From Streptacidiphilus jiangxiensis (GTDB taxonomy: Bacteria > Actinomycetota > Actinomycetes > Streptomycetales > Streptomycetaceae): a DNA stretch of 64,000 bases. The translations under genes and the position numbers were made by a program. How positions within the stretch are numbered: position 1 is the first letter of the stretch; the number at the start of each line of letters is the position of its first letter. Of this stretch, positions 31,911 to 41,329 are shown one piece after another. The stretch is from the NCBI RefSeq assembly GCF_900109465.1, contig NZ_FOAZ01000004.1:186001-250000 (forward strand), written 5' to 3'. The notes below the pieces were generated by a model. That model was not told the DNA's origin. It did no database searches and was given only the letters and a program-made list of their open reading frames with translations.

Positions 31911-32504
31911 ATGGCGAAGACCGGTACGACGACCACCACCCAGGGGCTGCGCTCCGCGATCGAGCGCAGCGGCTACTACCCGACCCTCGTGTCCGAGGCC
32001 GTCGAGCAGGCCGTGGGCAACGAGGGTGTCGAGGCCTACCTGGTGCACCAGGAGACCACCTTCGACGCCAACGAGGTCCGCCGCCACGTCACGGTGCTGG
32101 TGCTGACCGACACGCGCTTCATCGTGAGCCACACCGACGAGCAGGGCGCGGACGACACCTCGCCGGTGCCGTACGCGACGACCTCCACCGAGAGCGTCAA
32201 GATCGGCCAGATCTCCTCCGTCGTCGTGAGCCGCGTCGTGGCGAACCCGGAGACCTACGTCCGTGGCTCGCTGCCGCGCGAGGTCGTGCTCACGATCGGC
32301 TGGGGCGCCGTCTCCCGGATCGACCTGGAGCCCGCCGCCTGCGGCGACCCGAACTGCGACGCCGACCACGGCTACACCGGCTCCACGACCGCCGACGACC
32401 TCTCGCTGCGCGTCAGTGAGGCGGGCGACGGCCCGGAGACCGTCGGCCAGGCGCTCGCCTTCGCCCGCGCCCTCTCCGAGGCCACGGCGCGTACGGCGGA
32501 CTGA
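31911..32504 (+). CDS. DUF5998-family protein
   Basis: 197-residue soluble protein conserved in actinobacteria, without known function. Characteristic segments are QGLRSAIERSGYYPTLVSEAVEQAV near the N-terminus and a Cys-containing GDPNCDADHGYTGS near residue 155. ATG 31911 is preferred to ATG 31902 because of the usual family start MAKTGT. It sits between the GNAT/ligase gene and a phosphatase-family gene on the same strand. Confidence 0.75.
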   Translation: MAKTGTTTTTQGLRSAIERSGYYPTLVSEAVEQAVGNEGVEAYLVHQETTFDANEVRRHVTVLVLTDTRFIVSHTDEQGADDTSPVPYATTSTESVKIGQISSVVVSRVVANPETYVRGSLPREVVLTIGWGAVSRIDLEPAACGDPNCDADHGYTGSTTADDLSLRVSEAGDGPETVGQALAFARALSEATARTAD

Positions 32505-32568
32505 CCTCGGTTCCCTGCGCAGCCCGTCCGCGTCGTCCACGTCGCCCGTGTCCCGTAGAAACGACTTG

Positions 32569-33753
32569 ATGACTCTCCCTCACACCGCCGCGCCCGTCCC
32601 CGCCTACGGCACGGCCGCCCTGGCGGACGTCCTGCCCGCCGTCGCCGCGGGCCTCGGGCTCACCGAGGCCGACGGCGTGCCCACGACGGGCCTGACGCTC
32701 CCCGCCGCCGACCGCGTCTGCGTCTTCCTGATCGACGGTCTGGGCTGGGAGCTGCTGCGCGGCCACCCGGACGAGGCGCCGTTCCTCACCTCGCTGCTGC
32801 CCAGCTCGCTCGCGGGCACCGGCCGCCCGCTGACCGCGGGCTTCCCGGCGACGACGGCCACCAGCCTCGGCTCCTTCGGCACCGGCCGCCCGCCCGGCGA
32901 GCACGGCCTGGCCGGCTACCTGGTGCGGATCCCCGGCCAGCGCCGGCTGATGAACCAGCTGCGCTGGCAGCCGCACGTCACCCCGCGCAGTTGGCAGCCC
33001 TATCCGACGGTCTTCCAGCGCGCCCACGCGGCCGGTGTGGCCACCTGCCAGGTCTCCTCGCCGACCTTCGAGTTCACCCCGCTGACGGAGGTCGCCCTGT
33101 CCGGGGGCGAGTTCCACGGCCGGCTGACCGGTGAGGAGCGGATGGACCTCGCCGCCGAGCGGCTGGCCGCCGCCGACCGCGCGCTCGTCTACACCTACTA
33201 CAGCGAGCTCGACGGCATGGGCCACCGCCACGGCGCCGACTCCGACGCCTGGCGCGGCCAGCTGATGGCCGTGGACCGGCTCGCCCAGCGCCTCGCCGAG
33301 CAGCTGCCGCCCCGCTCCGCGCTCTACGTCACCGCCGACCACGGCATGGTCGACGTGCCGACGGACCCCGCGGTCGGGGCCCGCATCGACCTGGACGCCC
33401 CCGAGCAGGAGGACCTGCGCGCGGGCATGCTCCTCCTCGGCGGCGAGGGCCGCGCCCGCCACCTCTACGCCCGCCCGGGCGCCGAGGCCGACCTGCTCGC
33501 CGCCTGGCGCGAACGCCTCGGCGACCGGTTCTGGATCGCGTCGCGGGACGAGGCGATCGCGGCGGGCTGGTTCGGCCCCGTCGTGGAGGACCGGGTGCGT
33601 GAGCGCATCGGCGACGTCGTCGCCGTCGCGGCCTCCGACGCGGCGGTCACCGCGACCCGGCGCGAGCCGGGGGAGTCGTCGATGATCGGCATGCACGGCT
33701 CGCTGCTCGACTCGGAACTGCTGGTGCCGCTGCTGGAGGTGCGTCGTGGCTGA
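32569..33753 (+). CDS. Alkaline phosphatase-superfamily hydrolase (nucleotide pyrophosphatase-like)
   Basis: 394 aa. Metal and catalytic residues of the superfamily are visible: VFLIDGLGWE near residue 50 with the first Asp, the nucleophile region FPATTATSLGSF (Thr), YYSELDGMGHRHG, and VTADHGMVD. It would hydrolyse a phosphodiester or pyrophosphate bond. No signal peptide is seen, so it is probably cytoplasmic. The stop overlaps the thymidine kinase start by 8 nt, so they are coupled. Confidence 0.85.
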   Translation: MTLPHTAAPVPAYGTAALADVLPAVAAGLGLTEADGVPTTGLTLPAADRVCVFLIDGLGWELLRGHPDEAPFLTSLLPSSLAGTGRPLTAGFPATTATSLGSFGTGRPPGEHGLAGYLVRIPGQRRLMNQLRWQPHVTPRSWQPYPTVFQRAHAAGVATCQVSSPTFEFTPLTEVALSGGEFHGRLTGEERMDLAAERLAAADRALVYTYYSELDGMGHRHGADSDAWRGQLMAVDRLAQRLAEQLPPRSALYVTADHGMVDVPTDPAVGARIDLDAPEQEDLRAGMLLLGGEGRARHLYARPGAEADLLAAWRERLGDRFWIASRDEAIAAGWFGPVVEDRVRERIGDVVAVAASDAAVTATRREPGESSMIGMHGSLLDSELLVPLLEVRRG

Positions 33754-34420
33754 GCTGGTCTTCTTCTCCGGGACCATGGACTGCGGCAAGTCCACGCTGG
33801 CGCTGCAGATGGACCACAACCACCGCGCCCGCGGCCGGGCCGGCATCATCTTCACCCGCAACGACCGCGCGGGTGAGGCGACGCTGTCGAGCCGGCTCGG
33901 GCTGAGCACGGCCGCCGTCGAGGTCGACGACGGCATGGACTTCCACCACCACGTGGTCAAGCTGCTGTCCGCCGGCGAGCGGATCGACTACCTGATCTGC
34001 GACGAGGCCCAGTTCTTCGACGCGACCCAGGTCGACCAGCTGGCCCGGATCGTCGACGACCTCGCCATCGACGTCTTCACCTTCGGCATCACCACGGACT
34101 TCCGGACCCGACTGTTCCCCGGCTCGGCGCGGCTGATCGAGCTGGCGGACCGGGTGGAGGTGCTGCAGGTCGAGGCCCTGTGCTGGTGCGGCGCGCGGGC
34201 GACGCACAACGCGCGCACGGTCGGCGGCGTGATGGTGGTCGAGGGCGCGCAGGTCGTCGTCGGCGACGTGGTCGTCAACGACGACCAGATCGGCTACGAG
34301 GTGCTGTGCCGCCGGCACCACCGCAAGCGCATGACGTCCGCGACGGCGCGGGCAGGTGCCCTCTCGCCGGACGTCCTCCCCTTCGACGGCGCCCACCCGA
34401 TGCTGGGTCAGCAGCGCTAG
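33746..34420 (+). CDS. tdk: Thymidine kinase
   Basis: 224-residue type II thymidine kinase for nucleoside salvage. The P-loop is FFSGTMDCGKSTLAL at the N-terminus, the Walker B-like acidic region is DYLICDEAQFF, and the late part has the lasso region and Cys residues for zinc (LCWCGARATHNAR, EVLCRRHH). The start GTG 33746 lies inside the end of the phosphatase gene. Confidence 0.93.
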   Translation: MAELVFFSGTMDCGKSTLALQMDHNHRARGRAGIIFTRNDRAGEATLSSRLGLSTAAVEVDDGMDFHHHVVKLLSAGERIDYLICDEAQFFDATQVDQLARIVDDLAIDVFTFGITTDFRTRLFPGSARLIELADRVEVLQVEALCWCGARATHNARTVGGVMVVEGAQVVVGDVVVNDDQIGYEVLCRRHHRKRMTSATARAGALSPDVLPFDGAHPMLGQQR

Positions 34421-34525
34421 ACCCCGGTCGGGGCGGCAGCTCTGACGGGCCGAGGCCCGCCGGTCGGACGGCAGGCGCACAACACCGACATGACCGTCGA
34501 CCTGTTGAGCCGCCGGGCAGGTTCG

Positions 34526-35431
34526 TCAGACCGTCTGGAACTCCGCTGCGGCGCGCGCGGCGGAGGCGGCGAACGGGAGGCCGTCGAGGGTCCAGTGGCG
34601 GTCCGGGGTGAGGCCGAGGGAGGCGAAGATCTGGGGGACGACGTCGACGTGCCGCAGCGGGCCGGTGACCGAGCCGGGAGTGAACTCCGGGCCCGCGCAG
34701 GCGATCCACGCCGTGCGCTCCAGCAGGCTGTCGCCGCCGTGGCCGCCCTCGTCGACGTGGCCGTGGTCGGTGACGACGATGACCGTCCAGTCCTCGTCGG
34801 CGTAGGTGGGCCGGGCGCGGACGGCGTCGAGGAGACGGCCGAGGCGCTCGTCGGCGCGCAGGATCGCGGCACGGTAGTCCGCGCCGCAGCCGCGCAGGTG
34901 CGCGGTCTCGTCGACGGCACCGAGGTAGACGAAGGACGCCTCGGGGTCCTCCTCCCGCAGCACCGCGACCGCGTCGCGGACCATGCGCTCGTCGACGGCC
35001 TCCCAGTCCTCGCAGGTCTCCGCTGCGGGGGCGACGAAGCTGAGCCGCCCGGGGCCGTTGAACAGAGGCCCGCCCGCGCGCGCCAGCACCAGCGGCTCCC
35101 AGGCGGCGGCGACGTACGTGCGGCGGCCGAACCCGTGGGTGAGGCGGGTGAGGAAGTCGGGGAAGACCGCCAGGCGGTGCCCGGTGAAGTCGTTGTTCCA
35201 CACCGCGTGCTTGGTGACGTGTACGCCGGTCGCGATGGTGGCCCAGCACGGTCCGGACATGGTCGGCGTGCCCGGGTCGATCAGCACGGGGGCCAGGAAG
35301 CCCGCTGCGGCGATCTCGTCCAGCCGTGGCGTGTCCAGCTCGCCGAGCAGGTCGAGGCGGACGCCGTCGATGCCGACGACGAGGACGCGACGGGCGCGCG
35401 CGTGCGGGTCGGACTGGTGCGGGAGGTGCAT
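34526..35431 (-). CDS. Alkaline phosphatase-family phosphodiesterase
   Basis: 301 aa. Superfamily motifs: VLVVGIDGVRLDLL at the start (metal Asp), the Thr nucleophile in GTPTMSGPCWATIATGV, GAVDETAHLRG, and VVTDHGHVDEGGHGG with metal-binding His and Asp. The family hydrolyses nucleotide or phospholipid esters; the substrate cannot be read. ATG 35431 after AGGGGC is preferred to the longer frame. It converges with tdk, and a short hairpin CGGGCC/GGCCCG at 34446-34459 lies between. Confidence 0.82.
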   Translation of the reverse strand: MHLPHQSDPHARARRVLVVGIDGVRLDLLGELDTPRLDEIAAAGFLAPVLIDPGTPTMSGPCWATIATGVHVTKHAVWNNDFTGHRLAVFPDFLTRLTHGFGRRTYVAAAWEPLVLARAGGPLFNGPGRLSFVAPAAETCEDWEAVDERMVRDAVAVLREEDPEASFVYLGAVDETAHLRGCGADYRAAILRADERLGRLLDAVRARPTYADEDWTVIVVTDHGHVDEGGHGGDSLLERTAWIACAGPEFTPGSVTGPLRHVDVVPQIFASLGLTPDRHWTLDGLPFAASAARAAAEFQTV

Positions 35432-35557
35432 GTGGTGCCCCTGGGCTTCGGCGGGCGATCGGACTCCCGTCACCCTAACGGCGGAGCAGGGGGTGGGTAA
35501 GCGCTTTCCATGCCTTCGGGCCGGTGAACTTGTCACGACAACTCGGTGAACGCGGGC

Positions 35558-36337
35558 TCACGGCTCCGAGAGGCGGACCAGCGCGAACGGCCCGCCCTGC
35601 GGGTCGCGCAGGAACGCCGCGGCGCCGTAGCGGGCCGGGGGCGGGGTCTCCTCCAGGCTGCCGCCCAGCGCCAAGGCCGTCTTGACCGACACCTCGAGGT
35701 CGGCGACGGCGAAGTAGACGCGCCAGCGAGGGCGGGGATCCCCGGGGCCGGTCTCGCGGATGCCCGCGACACGGTGGCCGCCGTAGCGCAGCAGCATCGC
35801 GCCGTCGTCGCGGCCGATCTCGGCGCGGCCCGCATGGACGGCCGCGAGCCCGAAGGTCTTGGCGTAGAAGTCGGCGGCGTTCAGCGGCGAGGGGGTGCGC
35901 AGTTCGCTCCAGACGACAGAGCCGGGCGCGCGGCGCAGCTGCCAGCCGTAGTGGGCGCGCGGCTCCCACAGGCCGAAGACGGCGCCGGCCGGGTCCGCCG
36001 CGACCACCAGCCGACCGGCGTCGTCGGCGGAGTCGATGGGGCCGAGCGCGACCGTACCGCCGCAGTCGCGTACCCGGCCCGCCACCTCGTCGGCACTGTC
36101 CACGGCGAAGTAGGTGATCCAGTCGACGGGGAAGCCGACCGAGTCGTCGACCTGCCCGATCCCCGCGACGAACAGGCCGTCCACCGTCGCCCGCACGTAC
36201 GGGCCGAGCCGGCCGGGGCCGCGATGGAACTCCCAGCCGAGCAGGGCGGCGTAGTAGGCGCGGGCCGCGTCGAGGTCGTGCGCCATCAGGCTCACCCAGC
36301 AGGGGGTGCCCTGCGGTAGCCGCAAGCTCTCCGTCAC
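35558..36337 (-). CDS. Two-domain VOC (glyoxalase-fold) protein
   Basis: 259 aa made of two VOC modules: WVSLMAHDLDAARAYYAALLGWEF at residue 14 and VVWSELRTPSPLNAADFYAKTFGL near residue 140. VOC proteins include glyoxalases, dioxygenases and resistance proteins; the two-module Streptomyces type (CFP30/hydroxylase-like) has no settled function. It is divergent from the sulfurtransferase gene with an 86-bp shared promoter region. Confidence 0.82.
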   Translation of the reverse strand: MTESLRLPQGTPCWVSLMAHDLDAARAYYAALLGWEFHRGPGRLGPYVRATVDGLFVAGIGQVDDSVGFPVDWITYFAVDSADEVAGRVRDCGGTVALGPIDSADDAGRLVVAADPAGAVFGLWEPRAHYGWQLRRAPGSVVWSELRTPSPLNAADFYAKTFGLAAVHAGRAEIGRDDGAMLLRYGGHRVAGIRETGPGDPRPRWRVYFAVADLEVSVKTALALGGSLEETPPPARYGAAAFLRDPQGGPFALVRLSEP

Positions 36338-36423
36338 CTCCCTGATGCTGCCACCTCGGGACGGCGAACGCTGCGGTTGGCGCGAGAATGTCCCCTGGCG
36401 GGGCGTATCGGGATACTGGGGCC

Positions 36424-37278
36424 ATGACTCAGCCCGCCTCCCTCCTGATCGGCCCTGACGACCTCGCCGCCCTGCTCACCGGGGAGCACCCCCCGGCGGT
36501 GCTCGACATCCGCTGGAGTCTGGGCGGACCGCCCGGCGCGGAGGAGTACGCCAAGGGCCACGTGCCGGGCGCGCACTACGTCGACCTCGACCGAGAGCTC
36601 GCCTCCGCGCCCGGCACGGGCGGCCGCCACCCGCTGCCGACGCCGGAGGTGCTCCAGGCGGCACTGCGGCGCGCCGGGGTCCGCGCGGACCGCGAGGTCG
36701 TCGTCTACGACGCGGCCACCTCGATGTCGGCAGCCCGCGCCTGGTGGCTGCTGCGCTGGGCCGGCCACGGTCACGTGCGGGTGCTGGACGGCGGCCTGCA
36801 GGCGTGGACCGAGGCGGGCCACCCGCTCTCGCTGACGGAGCCGGAGGCCGAGTCCGGCGACTTCACCGTCGTCCCCGGCTCGGTGCCGACGATCGACGCC
36901 GACGGCGCGGCGTCCTGGGCGGACGGCCACGCCCGGGTGCTGCTGGACGCCCGTGCGGGGGAGCGCTACCGCGGCGAGACCGAGCCGGTGGACCCGCGCG
37001 CGGGCCACATCCCCGGTGCGACCTCGGCGCCGACGTCGGAGAACGTGGACGCGACCGGCCGCTTCCTGCCTGCGGCGGACCTCGCCGCCCGCTTCCGCGC
37101 GCTGGGCGCGCGCGAGGACACGGAGATCGCCGTCTACTGCGGCTCCGGCGTCACGGCCGCGCACGAGGCGCTGGCCCTGGAACTCGCGGGCCTGCGGGCC
37201 ACGCTCTACCCGGGCAGCTGGAGCGAGTGGTCCGCCGACCCCTCCCGCCCCGCAGCCACCGGCCCGGACCCGCGCTGA
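36424..37278 (+). CDS. Thiosulfate/3-mercaptopyruvate sulfurtransferase
   Basis: 284 aa with two rhodanese domains. The N-terminal one is inactive (AVLDIRWSLGG). The C-terminal one has the active-site Cys in IAVYCGSGVTAAH near residue 240, preceded by VLLDARAGERYRGE. CGSGVT is typical of 3-mercaptopyruvate sulfurtransferases (SseA-like). ATG 36424 is used although the frame opens 36 nt upstream. A long inverted repeat follows the stop. Confidence 0.88.
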   Translation: MTQPASLLIGPDDLAALLTGEHPPAVLDIRWSLGGPPGAEEYAKGHVPGAHYVDLDRELASAPGTGGRHPLPTPEVLQAALRRAGVRADREVVVYDAATSMSAARAWWLLRWAGHGHVRVLDGGLQAWTEAGHPLSLTEPEAESGDFTVVPGSVPTIDADGAASWADGHARVLLDARAGERYRGETEPVDPRAGHIPGATSAPTSENVDATGRFLPAADLAARFRALGAREDTEIAVYCGSGVTAAHEALALELAGLRATLYPGSWSEWSADPSRPAATGPDPR

Positions 37279-37289
37279 GGGAAGCCCTC

Positions 37290-37392
37290 GGGGCGCGGGG
37301 AACTGCGCGACAACCCACCGACCTGCGGACGGTCCTCACCGAGCGGGGCCATTCGCACGCCGGTGGTTGCTCGCGCAGGTCCCCGCGCCCCT
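37290..37392. repeat. Long inverted repeat, family copy 1
   Basis: Left arm GGGGCGCGGGGAACTGCGCG and right arm CTCGCGCAGGTCCCCGCGCC flank a variable centre, total about 103 bp, 12 nt after the sulfurtransferase stop. Three further full copies lie at 43.9, 54.1 and 61.3 kb. It could act as a transcription terminator or mRNA stabiliser. Confidence 0.85.
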
Positions 37393-37545
37393 CAATGGTG
37401 CACCTAGCTGAAGGAGCACAGCCGGCCAGGTCGCGCCCGCACGGCGGAGCCGGTTGCGCCGATCTGCGGCTGCGCCGCGTGGCAGCAGAGCCTCGTGTCT
37501 CCGGAGAGTGCTCAAGCTCAGGCAAGAGCGAGAAGTGACAGAGCG

Positions 37546-38646
37546 TCAGTCCTGCTTCTTGCGGCGGGTACCGAAGACGATCTCGTCCCAGCTCGGCACG
37601 GCCGCCCTGCGGCCCGGGCGGACGCCGTCCGCCTCGGCCTGGCGGTCGGTGGAGCCGATGAGGCGGTCGCGGTGGGGGGTGGCCATACGAGGCATCAGGA
37701 TGTCGGCGTAGGCCGCACCCGCACCCGCACCCGCTGCAGCCGCCGCGGACGGGATCTCGGTCTCGGCCGCGGTGAGGGTGGACTCGTCCGCCAGCGCCGA
37801 CGGCAGAGCCGTGGGCACGACGTCGAGGAAGTCGACCGAGTCCAGTTGGTCCGCCACCGATGCGGAGGCCGCGGACGCCGCCGCGCTCGCCGCGGGCGAC
37901 ACCGCCGGCTCCGGCCCGCGCTCGACGCGTTCCACGCGCTCGACCCGCTCCGGCCGCTCCAGTGAGAGCCGCTCGATGGAGGGCCGCTCGGGCGCGTGCG
38001 GGCGCATGCCCATGCCGCGGTCGGCTCCGGGGAGCCGGGCGATGCGGGGGACGAAGGGGTGGGTCGGCTCGGCCGCCAGTGCGGGTGACTCGCCGATCAG
38101 CGCGCGGGCCTCGTCGTCGCAGGGCTGGACCAGCCGGCGCGGCGGGTCGTAGGTCCAGCGCGCCTGACGGGCCGTCGCGTCGGCGCGGAAGCCGAGAATG
38201 ATCTCCCAAGTGCCGTCGTCGCGGCGGTAGGAGTCCCAGACCGTGCTGTCCTTCTCCGCGCCGCGCAGCAGCAGGCGCTCGGCGACGGCGTCGCCGAGCT
38301 GCGGGCCGGTGGACTCGCCCGCGCGGCGCACAGGCGTCTTGCGGGCGCGCTCGGCCATGAACGCGCGCTCGGCCAGGACGGGGCCCTCGAAGCGCCGGAC
38401 GCGCTCGACGGAGATGCCGGCCTGCTGGGCGACCTCCTCGGCCGTCGCGCCGGCGCGGATGCGGGCCTGGATGTCACGGGGGCGGAGGTGGCTCTCGACG
38501 TCGATCTGACCGAGGCGGGGCCGGTCACCGCGCACGGCGGCGCGCAGCCGCTCGTCAATCGGAAGGAAGTATTCCGTCGAATCGGCAGCCTTGAGCACCA
38601 GTCGTGAGCCGTCACTGCTGACGGCTACGACGCGCAGTTCGGGCAC
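37546..38646 (-). CDS. sepH: Septation protein SepH
   Basis: 366 aa. The N-terminal DUF3071 region starts VPELRVVAVSSDGSRLVLKAAD and includes a helix-turn-helix-like segment (ATAEEVAQQAGISVERVRRFEGPV). The middle is rich in Glu-Arg-Val repeats, and the C-terminus ends basic (VFGTRRKKQD). SepH stimulates FtsZ assembly during sporulation septation in Streptomyces. GTG 38646 with GGGAGG is used rather than an upstream start. The gene position beside a sulfurtransferase matches the Streptomyces core order as I recall it. Confidence 0.9.
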   Translation of the reverse strand: MPELRVVAVSSDGSRLVLKAADSTEYFLPIDERLRAAVRGDRPRLGQIDVESHLRPRDIQARIRAGATAEEVAQQAGISVERVRRFEGPVLAERAFMAERARKTPVRRAGESTGPQLGDAVAERLLLRGAEKDSTVWDSYRRDDGTWEIILGFRADATARQARWTYDPPRRLVQPCDDEARALIGESPALAAEPTHPFVPRIARLPGADRGMGMRPHAPERPSIERLSLERPERVERVERVERGPEPAVSPAASAAASAASASVADQLDSVDFLDVVPTALPSALADESTLTAAETEIPSAAAAAGAGAGAAYADILMPRMATPHRDRLIGSTDRQAEADGVRPGRRAAVPSWDEIVFGTRRKKQD

Positions 38647-39117
38647 GGTTACCTCCCGGGTGGTGCCTGCCGACGTCACCTGCGTCGCTGCTCCCGTAAC
38701 GAGTGTGGCGTGCCGACGGGCGGCGGACCACAACATTGCAGAGTTACCCGGCGGGTCAGCCTCGGTCCGCGACTCACCGTTATGGCACAGTTACTTCTTT
38801 TGACTGCCTGTCACTGTTCCATTGTTCCGACTCCCGGGCGTCGCGCCTTGCGCGGCGAGCACCCCGGGACGAGCGTCGCCGACCGCGCGCAGCCGGGCTT
38901 CACGCAACACTACTCCAAACGTGGCCCCCGGATGGTGCGGCTCGCGGCTCAAGTCTGCCGCGAATCGCTGGATTCTCAAGGGTCGCCACTCCGATGGCGG
39001 TCGTCCGCGCGGCTTACGGTGATCATCTTCACACATTTCGGCCATCCGGAACCACGGGGTCCTTCGAACGGTCGTACCTGGTGCACCATGGACAAAAGGC
39101 AGCATCGAGGGGCGTTG
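38647..39117. other. Divergent promoter region of sepH and a membrane-protein gene
   Basis: About 470 bp without a gene that can be supported. It must contain both divergent promoters. No inverted repeat or clear -10/-35 pair stood out. Confidence 0.5.
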
Positions 39118-39993
39118 ATGGAGGATCTGGACAACAAGGGCGGGAAGCCCAAGCGCAGGACCCTCGATCTGAGCCTCACGCAGGTGGCCTCGAGCGCGCT
39201 CGCGGCCGTGGTCGGTGCGGTGCTCGCGTCGCAGTTGGGCGTCTACGGGACGTTCCTCGGCGCGGCCGTGGTCAGCATCGGGGCGACGACCGGAACGGCC
39301 GTGTTCCAGCACGTGTTCCGGCGCACCGGCGAGCAGTTCCGGGAGATGGCCACGACGCCGACGCCGGTCGAACACGCGCACCGCGCGGACGCACCGGCCG
39401 AGGCCGAGAAGGCGCAGGTCTTCGACCCCTTCGACCCGGGCGGCGAGCACACCCGGATGATGGCGCGAATCAATCCCCCGGAGCAGGGCGAGGCCGTCGG
39501 CGTCTACCGAGGTCGCACCAGTCTCAAACCCAAGAGTTGGAAGGTCTACGCCGTCACGGCCACGATCGTCTTCGTGGTCGCGATGGCCACCGTCGGGATC
39601 ATCGAGCAGGCCTCCGGCACGCCCGCTTCCCAGTTCTTCGGTGGCGGCGGTGGTGGCGGCACGCCGGACACCGGCACGTCCGCCCCGGCGGATCCCTCAT
39701 CGGGGGCGTCGACGGAACACTCGGGCGGCAGCGGTGGGAAGAACGGCGGCGCGTCGACGGAGCCGAGCAGTCCGAGCACCTCGCCGAGTCCGCACCCGAG
39801 CGGCAGCGCCGGCCCGACCCCGGACCCGGCCCCGCCGACCCCGAGCCCGCAGGGTTCCACGGGCTCGGGCGACTCGGGCTCCGGCAGCTCGGGCTCCAAC
39901 TCGGGTACGGGCAACTCGGGTTCGGGCGGCGCGGATTCGGGCAAGGGCACGTCCGGGGACGCCGCCACCCCGCAGGGCGCGCCGTCCCCGTAG
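39118..39993 (+). CDS. Membrane-anchored protein with Ser/Gly/Pro-rich exterior
   Basis: 291 residues. Basic N-terminus (GGKPKRRTLDLSL), two hydrophobic segments near residues 22-60 (SSALAAVVGAVLASQLGVYG), a cytoplasmic stretch, then another transmembrane helix near 150 (VYAVTATIVFVVAMATVGII), and a long C-terminal tail of Ser, Gly, Pro and Thr that probably lies outside the membrane. No catalytic motif. ATG 39118 has AGGGG at good spacing; ATG 39088 is an alternative. It is divergent from sepH; a link to division is only positional. Confidence 0.72.
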   Translation: MEDLDNKGGKPKRRTLDLSLTQVASSALAAVVGAVLASQLGVYGTFLGAAVVSIGATTGTAVFQHVFRRTGEQFREMATTPTPVEHAHRADAPAEAEKAQVFDPFDPGGEHTRMMARINPPEQGEAVGVYRGRTSLKPKSWKVYAVTATIVFVVAMATVGIIEQASGTPASQFFGGGGGGGTPDTGTSAPADPSSGASTEHSGGSGGKNGGASTEPSSPSTSPSPHPSGSAGPTPDPAPPTPSPQGSTGSGDSGSGSSGSNSGTGNSGSGGADSGKGTSGDAATPQGAPSP

Positions 39994-40012
39994 CGGCGGC
40001 CGGCCCCCGGGC

Positions 40013-41329
40013 TCAGTCGCCCAGGACCTGCCGCAGGTAGTCGTTGGCGAAGCGGCGCTCCGGGTCGACCTTGTCGCGCAGGGCGGTGAAGTCGCCGAAG
40101 TGCGGGTAGGCGCCCGCGAGGTACTCCGCGTCGCGGGTGTGCATCTTGCCCCAGTGCGGTCGGCCCTGATGGGCTGTCATGATCCGCTCCACCTCGGTGA
40201 AGTAGCTCTGCTGCGCGCTGCCGCGGTACAGGTGCACCGCGATGTAGGCGGTGCTGCGGCCGCTCGCCGTGGAGAGCCAGAGGTCGTCGGCGGGGGCCAC
40301 GCGGACCTCGACAGGGAAGGAGATCTTCCAGTCGGAGCGCTCGACCGCACGCTTGAGCTCGCGCAGTACCGTGGTGGCCGCCTCGCGCGGGACGGCGTAC
40401 TCCATCTCGACGAAGCGGACCCGGCGCGGGCTGGTGAAGACCTTGTAGGACACGTCCGTGTAGGTCCGGTCCGACCAGGCCTTTCCGGCGATCTTCGCGA
40501 TCGTCGGGATCGTCTTCGGGAAGGTCCGGCCGACCCGGCAGGCGCCCTCCCAGACGGTGTTGGAGAGGAAGTCGTCGTCGAGCCAGCGCTTGAAGTCCGG
40601 CAGGGGGGCGGCGGGGCCGCTGCTGCGGTTGTTGCGCTTGGTGGTGCAGCTCTCCGTGTGCGGGAACCAGTAGAACTCGAAGTGCTCGTTGCCGTTCGCG
40701 AGTTCGTCGAAGCGGTCGATCACCTCGGCGAACGACATCGGCGCCTCCTTCGCGGTCAGCAGGAAGGCCGGCTCCACGCCGAAGGTGATCGCGCTGACCA
40801 CGCCCAGCGCGCCGAGCCCGAGCCGGGCGCCGGCGAACAACTCGGCGTTCTCGGTGGGGGAGCACTGCGTGACGGTGCCGTCCGCGAGGACGATCTCCAG
40901 AGCCTTGATCTGCGCGGCCAGCGAGGCGGAGGTGCGGCCGGTGCCGTGCGTGCCGGTGCTGGTCGCCCCGGCGACGGTCTGCACCATGATGTCGCCCATG
41001 TTGGTCAGGGCCAGGCCCGCGTGCTCCAGCAGCAGGTTGAGCCGCTCCAGTGGGAGGCCGGACTCGACGGTGACGGTGCCGCCCTTGTGGTCGATCTCCC
41101 TGATCGCCGTCAGCCTGTCGGGGCGGACCAGGACGCCGTCCGTGGCGGCTATCGCGGTGAACGAATGACCGCTGCCGACGGCCTTGACCGGGAGTCCGGC
41201 GGCCGCGGCCGCGGCGATCAGCTCCGACAGTTCCGCGACGGAGCCGGGTGCGACCACCCGCCTCGGCCGTGCCGTCTGGTTACCGGCCCAGTTGCTCCAC
41301 AGGCCTGGCTGGGTCGTCTGACTCGACAC
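40013..41329 (-). CDS. FAD-linked D-arabinono-1,4-lactone oxidase-type enzyme
   Basis: 438-residue VAO/PCMH-fold oxidase. FAD-binding segments are VVAPGSVAELSELIAAAA and VKAVGSGHSFTAIAATDG; the His in GSGHS aligns with the covalent FAD site of sugar-lactone oxidases. The C-terminal part has PHWGKMHTRDAEYLAGAYPHF, typical of the ALO domain. GTG 41329 is chosen because AGGAGG ends 6 nt before it. The 5' end overlaps the 3' end of the upstream MFS gene by 50 nt, so the two form an operon. Confidence 0.87.
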   Translation of the reverse strand: MSSQTTQPGLWSNWAGNQTARPRRVVAPGSVAELSELIAAAAAAGLPVKAVGSGHSFTAIAATDGVLVRPDRLTAIREIDHKGGTVTVESGLPLERLNLLLEHAGLALTNMGDIMVQTVAGATSTGTHGTGRTSASLAAQIKALEIVLADGTVTQCSPTENAELFAGARLGLGALGVVSAITFGVEPAFLLTAKEAPMSFAEVIDRFDELANGNEHFEFYWFPHTESCTTKRNNRSSGPAAPLPDFKRWLDDDFLSNTVWEGACRVGRTFPKTIPTIAKIAGKAWSDRTYTDVSYKVFTSPRRVRFVEMEYAVPREAATTVLRELKRAVERSDWKISFPVEVRVAPADDLWLSTASGRSTAYIAVHLYRGSAQQSYFTEVERIMTAHQGRPHWGKMHTRDAEYLAGAYPHFGDFTALRDKVDPERRFANDYLRQVLGD